From Elusimicrobiota bacterium (lineage in GTDB: Bacteria; Elusimicrobiota; Elusimicrobia; UBA1565; UBA9628), in the NCBI GenBank assembly GCA_028871595.1, contig JAGWMT010000008.1:1-29109 (forward strand): a stretch of 29,109 nt of DNA, in the 5' to 3' direction. Numbering within the stretch: the first letter of the stretch is position 1; every line of letters begins with the position of its first letter. The notes below the pieces were generated by a model. That model was not told where the DNA came from. It saw nothing but the letters and a program-made list of their open reading frames with translations, and did not search any database. The position numbers were made by a program, and so were the translations under genes. Below are positions 1 through 7,000 of this stretch, piece by piece.

Positions 1-394
1 ACGCCCCCGGCGCATCGGCTGGCTGGACGTGCCGCAGCTCAAGGCCGCCATCCGGATGAACGGCCTGAGCTCGCTCACGATGACCAAGCTGGACACGCTC
101 TCGGGCGTGCACCCCATCAAGGTCTGCGTGGCCTACAAGCTCGACGGCAAGCGCATCACGGAGTTTCCCGTCTCGCGCCGCGGCCAGATGGAGGTCGAGC
201 CGGTGTACGAGAGCTTCGCGGGCTTCTCCGGCGACCTGAAGGGCGTGCGCAAGTTCGAGAACCTGCCGCTCGGCGCGCGCCGCTACGTGCTGGCGGTGGA
301 GAAGCTGCTGGGCGTGCCGATCTCCATCGTCTCCGTCGGGCAGAGCCGGGAGCAGACCATCGTGCGCGACGCGAGGCGGCTTTGGACATGTTAA
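1..394 (+). CDS. purA: Adenylosuccinate synthetase, C-terminal part (5' end outside window)
   Basis: Adenylosuccinate synthetase joins IMP and aspartate using GTP, the first committed step from IMP to AMP, in the cytoplasm. The reading frame is already open at base 2 and runs to TAA at 392-394, giving about 130 residues of a protein normally near 430. Family landmarks are visible in order: a GW-D segment at the edge, RMNGLSSLTMTKLDTLSG (the guanine-binding TKLD region), IKVCVAYKLDG, EPVYESFAGF, and the C-terminal signature GVPISIVSVGQSREQTI. Family members usually end soon after this TI, as here (VRDARRLWTC). The start lies upstream of the window. Only 14 bases separate it from the next gene and no terminator is seen between them, so read-through is likely. 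The assignment is secure from these motifs; the ATG-like Met at 29 is internal. Confidence 0.96.
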   Translation, partial: RPRRIGWLDVPQLKAAIRMNGLSSLTMTKLDTLSGVHPIKVCVAYKLDGKRITEFPVSRRGQMEVEPVYESFAGFSGDLKGVRKFENLPLGARRYVLAVEKLLGVPISIVSVGQSREQTIVRDARRLWTC

Positions 395-408
395 ACTGAA
401 GCCGAATC

Positions 409-921
409 ATGCCAATCTTTGACCCCGTCTTTCTCGCGCTCAACGGAGCGGGTGTTCGCTATGTCGTCGTCGGCGGGCTCGCGGTCGTCCTTCATGGGCA
501 TCCGCGGCTGACGGCAGACGTGGACATCGTTCTGGATTTGGAGCCGGTCTCCGCGAAGAAGGCCATGGCGGCGCTGAAGGCGATCGGCTTGAAGGCGCGG
601 GCTCCCGTGGACCCGACCGCTTTCGCCGACCCTGTTCAGCGGGAGTCGTGGATCGCGGACAAGGGCATGACGGTTTTCAGCCTGTATTCTCCGGTAAATC
701 CCCTCCTCATTTTGGACTTGTTCGCACGCGACCCGATTCCGTTCGAGGATTTGTGGGCTCGATCGAGAGCGGTTGATCTGGGGAGCGCGAGCATCCAGGT
801 GGCTTCGATCGAGGACTTGATCGTCATGAAGAGGGCCGCCGCGCGCCCCCAGGATTTATCAGATATCGAGGCTCTGGAAGCGCTGAAAAAACGGACCTCA
901 TCGAGGGGCTCCGGTGCCTGA
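409..921 (+). CDS. AbiEii/MNT-like nucleotidyltransferase family protein
   Basis: A 170-residue protein with the fold signature of small DNA polymerase beta-type nucleotidyltransferases, as in AbiEii and MNT antitoxin/toxin proteins. Seen directly: the GG motif region VGGLAVVLHG (residues 21-30), followed by TADVDIVLD (35-43) holding the two metal-binding aspartates D37 and D39, a possible third acidic residue in ILDLF (D103), and the C-terminal DLIVMKRAAARPQDLSDIEAL-type helix (136-156) typical of AbiEii-like proteins, where KxxxxRxxDxxDI is common. Members transfer nucleotides to RNA, tRNA or protein; the substrate here cannot be told. It starts with ATG 14 bases after purA, with only a weak GAAG upstream. 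Its last 8 bases overlap the next gene, so the two are probably translated together as a pair. It could be a toxin-antitoxin-like unit or a housekeeping modifier; family call good, role unknown. Confidence 0.85.
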   Translation: MPIFDPVFLALNGAGVRYVVVGGLAVVLHGHPRLTADVDIVLDLEPVSAKKAMAALKAIGLKARAPVDPTAFADPVQRESWIADKGMTVFSLYSPVNPLLILDLFARDPIPFEDLWARSRAVDLGSASIQVASIEDLIVMKRAAARPQDLSDIEALEALKKRTSSRGSGA

Positions 922-1111
922 AGAGAAAAACTGGCAATGCGGCTGGGAGGACGCCCGCAAGCGGCAATTGACTGCCGGGTTCGACGCCACTCCCGCGCAG
1001 CGGCTGGCGTGGCTCGAAGAAATGATTCTCCTCGCCTATCGTGCCCACGCCCTGCCGCGATCGGAGAGTTCGTCGATGCTTCTGCGCGACGCTCCGGATT
1101 CGGGCCGATAG
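914..1111 (+). CDS. Small partner protein of the nucleotidyltransferase (hypothetical, 65 aa)
   Basis: A 65-residue protein starting at GTG 914 inside the end of the nucleotidyltransferase gene (shared GTGCCTGA). An AGGGG ribosome-binding site at 904-908, five bases upstream, supports this start. The sequence is charged and predicted helical: WEDARKRQLTAGFDATPAQR followed by LAWLEEMILLAYRAHALP. The pattern of a W-x-A-R start, a turn with TPAQRL, then an amphipathic WLEEM helix is one I associate with small ORFs paired with nucleotidyltransferases of this type, which fits its position. The last 15 or so residues look unstructured. No catalytic motif is visible. A frame starting at 937 in the same stretch is a shadow. 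It may be the cognate antitoxin or regulatory subunit, but this is inferred from coupling only. Confidence 0.72.
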   Translation: MPEEKNWQCGWEDARKRQLTAGFDATPAQRLAWLEEMILLAYRAHALPRSESSSMLLRDAPDSGR

Positions 1112-1137
1112 CCGGACGGACCGTTTTATAGGCAGAT

Positions 1138-1156
1138 AAAAAATTCGGGAGCCGAA
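1138..1156 (-). terminator. Possible minus-strand intrinsic terminator hairpin (weak)
   Basis: Bases 1144-1148 (TTCGG) and 1152-1156 (CCGAA) form a 5-bp stem with a 3-base loop. Read on the minus strand it is followed by six T residues (complement of 1138-1143). No minus-strand gene is recognised to its right, so if functional it would limit antisense transcription from the operon. On the plus strand only AAATT follows the hairpin, so plus-strand termination of the upstream pair is doubtful. Confidence 0.25.
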
Positions 1157-1200
1157 AATTAAATTCCCCGTCGAGACAATGGTCGAAAAAAGACTGGGCC

Positions 1201-1228
1201 TTGACAATTCAAGGGCCTCTGCTATACT
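1201..1228 (+). promoter_or_regulatory. Sigma70-type promoter of the riboswitch-controlled operon
   Basis: A perfect -35 box TTGACA lies at 1201-1206 and a near-consensus -10 box TATACT at 1223-1228, with a 16-bp spacer. Transcription would start near 1235, just upstream of the riboswitch fold. This is by far the best promoter in the 5' part of the window and stands in an AT-richer stretch between otherwise GC-rich genes. It implies that reading frames beginning before about 1235, such as the one from ATG 1179, are not real starts. Confidence 0.85.
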
Positions 1229-1241
1229 CCGATTGTCGGAA

Positions 1242-1332
1242 GTTGGAGCGATAAACCGGCAAACCGACCGCGAGGTTGGGGCGCAAAGCGAAGGGCCTCG
1301 GGACCACGAGGTCGCCTGGCTACCGAAACCAA
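1242..1332 (+). ncRNA. Cyclic di-GMP-I riboswitch (GEMM motif)
   Basis: This leader RNA matches the GEMM/c-di-GMP-I aptamer layout. Seen in order: GGCAAACC (1258-1265); helix P2 formed by CCGACC (1264-1269) and GGTTGG (1274-1279), closed by a GCGA tetraloop of GNRA type (1270-1273); the conserved GGCGCAAAGC joining segment (1280-1289); helix P3 CCTCG (1296-1300) with CGAGG (1307-1311) around the loop GGACCA; then GTCGCCTGGCTACCG (1311-1325), the receptor and P1 side with the near-invariant TACCG. A short outer pairing TTGG (1243-1246) with CCAA (1329-1332) is possible. The G before GCAAACC corresponds to the position that distinguishes c-di-GMP (G) from the cGAMP-preferring subtype (A), so c-di-GMP is the likely ligand. 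It follows its own promoter and ends 2 bases before the candidate ATG of the first operon gene. No terminator hairpin with a T-run follows, so control may be translational. Confidence 0.9.
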
Positions 1333-1334
1333 AC

Positions 1335-1895
1335 ATGCTGAACCAAGGCGTGCCGACACGAATTCGCCCGGTCTCAACTCGCCATCGACGGGATAGAGGG
1401 GTTCGATGGCTGGTGGGGCCGGGCCTGTTTTTGGCCCTGTGCCTTCTGTCCGGGGCCGCCCGGGCGGAGACGGCCGTCGGCTTGGACGCCCGGGGCGTGG
1501 ACCCGATGGCCGCGGTGGACAACCGCCAGGGCCTGGACGTGCGCGACGCGCTGGGTCGGCCGGTGTCCGCCCAGATCGTCCTGAGCGAGTTCAAGAAGGC
1601 CTCGGTGGCCCGCGTCGCGCAGATCGCGTTCACCTCCGGGTTGCCCAAGGCCAAGATCATACTGCCGGCCCTGGACATGGCGGCCGGCGCCGCGGTCTGG
1701 CTGGCGCGCCTGGCCGAGGCCGTGCCTGGCCCTGCCGCGTGGGCGGCTTTGCCCACGCCCGGCCCCAAGCTTTCGCTGCTGGTTCTGCTGGTCCTGGGCG
1801 CCGCCATGGCCCAGACCGCGTCGGCTTTCCGGCCGCGCGCGTCGTTGCCGGCCCTGTCTTCCTGTCGACGCAGCTTCGAAGTGCTCCGCTGTTAA
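1335..1895 (+). CDS. Small exported protein of unknown family, first gene after the riboswitch
   Basis: A 186-residue protein I do not recognise. From ATG 1335 the N-terminus has a basic stretch (RHRRDRGVR, residues 16-24), a hydrophobic core (about 26-40, GLFLALCLLSG) and an ARA cleavage motif at 42-44, so it should be exported by Sec. The middle contains VDNRQGLDVRDALGRPVSAQ and a mixed helical section (82-137). A second hydrophobic segment LSLLVLLVLGAAMA (147-159) precedes an arginine-containing tail ending in C-R-R-S-F-E-V-L-R-C, so the mature protein may be membrane-anchored at its C-terminus. Start choice: the frame opens further upstream at 1179, but that start precedes the promoter and would run through the riboswitch. 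ATG 1335 has no clear Shine-Dalgarno; GTG 1350 is an alternative with a poorly placed AAGG. The position between a c-di-GMP riboswitch and a giant surface protein suggests a cell-envelope role, by inference only. Confidence 0.66.
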   Translation: MLNQGVPTRIRPVSTRHRRDRGVRWLVGPGLFLALCLLSGAARAETAVGLDARGVDPMAAVDNRQGLDVRDALGRPVSAQIVLSEFKKASVARVAQIAFTSGLPKAKIILPALDMAAGAAVWLARLAEAVPGPAAWAALPTPGPKLSLLVLLVLGAAMAQTASAFRPRASLPALSSCRRSFEVLRC

Positions 1896-2004
1896 AGCTC
1901 CCGCCACCCCCCCCTGCCTCCGTCGACTTGCGGCCATAGGACCGGCTTCCGGCAACGTTTCCGTAATCCGGTCGTCCTAGAATACCGTCACACTTGGGGT
2001 TCTC

Positions 2005-2652
2005 ATGCCCTTTTACGGGTGCGGTCCGTCCGATTTTTCCATTACGCGCGCGCGGTATAGAATGCTGATTCTGTCGGCGTTCTATCTGGCGTACGCCCTT
2101 GTCGCCGGCGCCGAGGCCGCGGCGGGGCAGGGCGTGGACGTCTCCTCCACGACCCGGCTGGACGGCGTGATGGCTTCCATACGCGCGCGCGACCCCAAGG
2201 CGGGGGCGGACTTGGCCGCGCGCTTCGCCGGCGAGGCGGAGCCCGGCATCCGCGCCTGGATCGTGCGCGGCGAGGCCGTTTTGAAGGCGCCCCAGGGCCC
2301 AACTTTGTTCAAGAGAGCCCTCGCCGACGCCAGCCCGTTGGTCCGCGCCGCAGCTGTCGAGGCCCTGGCCCAGTCCCAGGGGGCCGCCGTCGCGCCCGAC
2401 TTAGCCGTCGCGTTGACTTCTGAGACGAACGCCGGTGTGCGGCTGACGATCGCTTTCTGGCTGGGGACGATGACGACTCCTGCCTCCTCGTCCGCGCTTG
2501 GGCGGGCGCTGGCCGGGGATGCGGACGCCAACGTTCGGGTCCAGGCGGCGCGTTCGCTAAAGCAACATGGAACCCGAGAGGCTCGCCGGGCGTTGAAGGC
2601 CGCGAAGGACGATCAGGACGAGCGCGTGAGGGGCGTGGTCAATGAGCCGTAA
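2005..2652 (+). CDS. Exported HEAT-repeat protein
   Basis: A protein of 215 residues from ATG 2005, or 196 from ATG 2062. The hydrophobic segment MLILSAFYLAYALVAGAEAA (residues 20-39) looks like a signal peptide; starting at Met20 would place it at the very N-terminus, while GGGG at 1996-1999, five bases before ATG 2005, favours the longer form. The rest is a helical solenoid of HEAT/PBS-lyase type: unit-like stretches ALADASPLVRAAAVEALAQ (105-123), ALTSETNAGVRLTIAFWLG (136-154), ALAGDADANVRVQAARSLKQ (168-187) and a final ALKAAKDDQDERVRGVV (197-212), each with the D-x-x-x-V-R core. HEAT solenoids bind other proteins; no enzyme motif is seen. Its 3' end overlaps the start of the giant gene by 11 bp, so the two are probably translationally coupled, and it may assist export or assembly of that product. 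The family call is good; the job is inferred. Confidence 0.82.
   Translation: MPFYGCGPSDFSITRARYRMLILSAFYLAYALVAGAEAAAGQGVDVSSTTRLDGVMASIRARDPKAGADLAARFAGEAEPGIRAWIVRGEAVLKAPQGPTLFKRALADASPLVRAAAVEALAQSQGAAVAPDLAVALTSETNAGVRLTIAFWLGTMTTPASSSALGRALAGDADANVRVQAARSLKQHGTREARRALKAAKDDQDERVRGVVNEP
2628..2633 (+). promoter_or_regulatory. Ribosome-binding site of the giant gene
   Basis: GAGGGG lies eight bases before ATG 2642, inside the last codons of the HEAT-repeat gene. It fixes the start of the giant reading frame and places initiation within an upstream translated gene, as in coupled translation. Confidence 0.75.
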
Positions 2653-4045
2653 GGCTCTCGCCGCCGTTTTCGCCCTGGCCGCATTCGCGGCCGGCGCCCT
2701 CGCGCCCAGGCGGGCTGCCGCCACGCCTCTGACGGTGTCCGGCGCCAATACTACGAGTTGGCCGGGCAGTCGTAAAGTAGTCTTCAGCCAGGGGTACGGC
2801 ATCACCTGGGTCTTTTACGCGAACGCCTCGGGATTTTCCTACCAAGCCTTCAACTCCGCTGGAGCGATCTCAGGTACGAGCGGCGTCGCTATTTCGATCG
2901 TCGAGGGCGGCGGAAGCGCAAATCAGATGTACGGAAGCGTTTATTATGTGGAAGGCTCAAGCGACGTCTACGCCATCGCCAACGACCCCAAGGCGTATTT
3001 AAATGTCGCGCCCTTCAACTCCGTCTATCTCAAAAAGGGCCATTTGAACCCCGACGGAACGATCACTTGGGGTGCGCTTTTGACCCGCAGCATCTCGGGC
3101 ACGACGAGCGCTGGAGGCGGCGGAGCAGGGGACACGGAAAGCTGCATGCCCGGACAAGGAGTCGGCATTGCGCTCATCGGTCCCAGCGAAGTCGCGGGAT
3201 CGATCGCCTGGGTGTGCACGGCAACCGACGACACCATTCCAGGATTTTATTCGTACATCGGCGAGGTCGGCGTTCCCACGGACCTCAGCGCCGGAGGAGT
3301 GGCGATCATCTCCGACGCCAACGACGCCGACTCGGGCTGCGGCATCGCCGGGACCCAGGTCTTCCCGACAATCAATCCGGTTAACGACGGCGGGACTTGG
3401 CATGCCCTGTGCTCGGACCAAGTTCCCGCGGGTGATCCTTTCAACATGGTGGCGGATGTCTGGACTACGGCGGGAACCCAGGTAAGTCAGGAATTGGGCT
3501 ACGTTAATAATTCCGGCGGACCGGGCAACGCGAATTACGCGGGCAGCTTGGTTGCCAGCAACGAGGCTCCTGAGAATGCGGCCGCGTCCCTTGTTTATAA
3601 CGCCGCCATAAATAATACGGGTCAATTGGCGTACCAACGGCGCACGGCGCTCAATACTTGGAGCGGTTCCGGTGCTCCCCGCGGCTGCAGCACGGCGCTT
3701 GCCGGGGCGAAGCCGTTTTCCATCGACACGTCGGCGGGAACCAACGCCATTCCCATGGGCCAGCCCAGCATCGTCCTGGTCCCGAATTATCCCAACGGAG
3801 CGGGGACGTACCAGCAGGTATACATCGTTTACGTGGCCACCACGGGCGCCCTGAATTACGCCGTGGGGCCGGCCACGGCGACGGCGGCCGGCAATTTCGT
3901 CATCACCAAATCTTGGGACGGAGTGGCCGGCAACGCGTCCACGCCCATGGTCCCGAATTATGTGCGCTATCCCTTTCCCATTCCCGTTCAGTGGACCCAG
4001 GGCACCAAGGTTTATTTTGATCGCATCATCATCTCCACGTATGCC
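2642..4045 (+). other. N-terminal module of the giant protein: signal peptide and propeller-like region
   Basis: Residues 1-27 are a classical signal peptide with an AAA cleavage site. Residues 30-468 alternate short beta-strand-like segments (ITWVFYANASGFSYQAFN, VYYVEGSSDVYAIAN, IAWVCTATDD, VYIVYVATTGALNYAVG), a spacing reminiscent of BNR/sialidase-like beta-propellers, but no Asp-box consensus is clear. Five cysteines are present. Codons ending in A or T are noticeably commoner here than in the repeats that follow. This is the part most likely to carry a specific binding function, yet no family was identified with certainty. Confidence 0.5.
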
Positions 4046-7000
4046 GCGCCCACGATCACCGCCGTCTCCTCGGCGCCGGCCACCGCCCCGTTGACGACGA
4101 ACAGCTACGATCTGGTCGTTACCGGAAGCGGTTTTTTTCAAATCGGAAGCGCCGGCCCAGCCGTCGCGCTTCTGGTCAGCGGCCTGCCGCAAAGCCAAGT
4201 GACCGTGACGTCGACGACGTTTGTCTCCTCGACCCAACTCCGGGCTTCGATCGTGGTTCATGCGATCAGTCCCGGCAGCGTTTTCGATCTCTCGGTCGCG
4301 AATCCTGACGGGCATTCGGCGCTCATGTCCAAGGCTCTGACTTTTCCGACGCCCACGCTCACCGGAGTTTACATGACGGGATATGCCGTCAATTCTGCGG
4401 GAATAGAGCCTTCCGTGCCCGACGCGGGCGCCTGCACGACGCCCGTCTGCGGCCGGCCGACGCGGCAGGTGACAGTCACCGGGTCTAATTTCGAGAACTG
4501 GGGCGGGGCGGGAACGGTTTCGGCGATCTTCGGCGGTCCGGGAGTGCTCATCGACTCCATCACCTACGTGAATACCACGCAGTTTACCGCCAACGTCAAC
4601 GTCTCGACCAACGCCGTCGCCGGTACCATCAGCGTCAACGTCATAAACCCGGACGGCGAGCAGGCGACGGCCATCGTCTCGACCTTCACCGTAACCTTGC
4701 CCACGTCCACCTTGAATTATCCTGCCGCGGGCGCGGGGACTTTCCTGGCCAACTCCTTGTATTTCAGTTCGGGCGTGGCCCAACTTCAAGGCACGGCCGG
4801 CTACTTTCCTGCTGGGGGACAGACGAGCCTGCAATCTTCACAAGTCAAGGTGACGCGCCTGACGGACGGTTTCGTCTGGAACGGCGCGAACTTCGTCAAT
4901 CCGACCAGCGGCTTCGCCGCGCCGGCCTCGGAGAACCGATGGCAGAACGCCGACGCCGGAGGCGCGACGCCGTGGGTGTACTCGGCCTGGACCAATACCG
5001 TGGGCAACCAGCAGGACGGCCTCAGTTACAACCTGGCCTTTCGCGGGCGCACGGCCGACAACGGCTGGTCGTACCCGATTTCGAGCTTCACCGTCACGAT
5101 CGCCAAGTCTCCGCCGGCTCCCCAGGTCACGACGCCGCTCGGCGGTAGTGTCGTCAACACCCAGAACAGCATCGGCATCGCGGTGGACGACACCTTGGCG
5201 ACCGGCATCGAGGGCCCCGGGGTCGCGACGATGCAGGTCGTGATCCAGGACACCAACAGCTTCTCCTGGACCGGCTCGTCGTGGAGCGCCATCCCGGGCG
5301 TCATCTGGCTGTCGACCGACGCCACGGGCTCACCGCTGATGCAGTTCGCCCCGCCGATCGCGCCGGTCAGCGCCAACCTGACCGCGTTCACCAGCCTGAA
5401 GGTGCCCACCTGGTCCAACGGCCGGAAGTACATCGTCAAGGCCGGCGGCGTCGACCCCCTCGGCCAGTCGGCGGCCTCGCCGCCCAGCAGCTTCTTCTAC
5501 GACGTCACGAACCCGACCGTCACGATGACCGCGCCGGTCATCAGCATCAACCCGGCCAGTCCCAGTTGGATCAACACCCTGACCTCGTTCACCGGCGGCA
5601 TCGACGATTCCGTGCTGGACCTGTCGAACGTCATCAATGTCTATCTCCAGGTCTCGGACCTGACCAGCAACACCTTCATGACCGCGGGGGACACCTTCAC
5701 GACGACGGCCGCGAACTCCGCGGACAACTATTGGTACGTTCCCTACGCCGGCAACAACACGCTGAAGACCTGGACCGCGGCCATATCGGGCGTGCCTTGG
5801 GTCAACGGCCACTCCTATCGCGTCGCTTTCTACGCCTGCAACTCGGCCAGCAACTGCACCGGCAACAACGGCGTCGCTCCGAACGACCCGAACGGCAGCG
5901 CGACCAACGCCCCGCCCGCCTTCATCGGCTTCTTCAATATATCGAACGTGCCCCCGCTGTCCGCCCAAATCTTCCCGACCGTCGGCGCGTTGCCCAACTC
6001 GTTCGGCAACGACGCGTCCGGGGCCATGGCGTCGGTCGGCCAGCTGTACGGAACCGCCCAGGACGGCGGCGGCGGCGCGGGCATCTTCGCCGAGGAGTAC
6101 CAGATCCAGGACCAGAACACCGGCGCGTGGTGGTGCAACCCCGCCTCGACGGCGATCGCCCCGGGAAGCTCCTGCTACGGCGCGGCGGGCCCCGGCTTCA
6201 TCACCTTGAGCGTCGGCCAGAACGCGCCCTGGATCATCGCGACCTCGACGACGACGCCGCAGTGGCAGGTCTGGCAGACGACCGGCGTCCCGTTCGCCAA
6301 CGGCCACCAGTACAAGTTCTTCACGCGCGCGGTGGACAACGCCGGCAACATCCAGACGACCTACTCGACGACGACCTTCACCTACGACTCCTCGGCGCCG
6401 ACGTCGTTCGTCGGCTATCCCGGCAACGGCGTGACCTATTCCCAGCAGCTCGCCACGATCTCGGGCACGGCCCTGGACCAGCCCCAGCCGTTCAACGCGG
6501 GCATTTTCCAGCTCTCGCTGGGCATCCAGCGCCTGTCCGACGCCAAGTGGTGGACGTCCAGCGGCTGGCAGGCCGTGCGCGCCGACTTCAGCCAGCCGGC
6601 CGTCACGCTGAACACCGGCGTCAGCCCCAACACGTGGTCGTACTCGATCCCGGCCGGCTTCTGGGTCAGCATCAGCTCGACCGACCGGTTCTCGATCTAC
6701 GCGTGGTCCGGCGACAACTCGCAGAACGAGGTGGTCTCCTCGACGCCGTCGGTGGAGAACGTCGAGTCCTCGACGACGCTGAAGGCTTTCTTTAACTATG
6801 AAGTCGTGCCGCCCTCGTCGACGATCGTTTCGCCGACGGACCAGATCTGGTACTCGAACCAGTCCCCGTTTACTTTGCCCAGCCTTTCGGGTACAGCCAA
6901 CGACAACCCCGCCGTCACCGCGGCCGGCGTATCGACCCTGTTCGTCGAGATCCGCGACGAGAACTCCTGCCCGTCGTGCCTGTTTTGGAACGAGAGCACG

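Noticed and set aside
1179..1334. Upstream extension of the small exported protein to ATG 1179
   Set aside because: This start lies before the promoter boxes at 1201-1228 and would translate the riboswitch; the extension has no protein-like features.
824..1955. Minus-strand frames at 824-1807 and 1374-1955, and the plus-strand frame 1406-1939
   Set aside because: They overlap recognisable plus-strand genes, the promoter or the riboswitch, and give compositionally biased products. The AGAGGGG before ATG 1406 is tempting, but that frame encodes only Gly/Arg/Pro-rich sequence, whereas the 1335 frame has a signal peptide.
1896..2063. Separate promoters with -10-like TAGAAT at 1978-1983 or 2058-2063 for the HEAT gene
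   Set aside because: No convincing -35 box stands at proper distance from either, so they were not listed as promoters.
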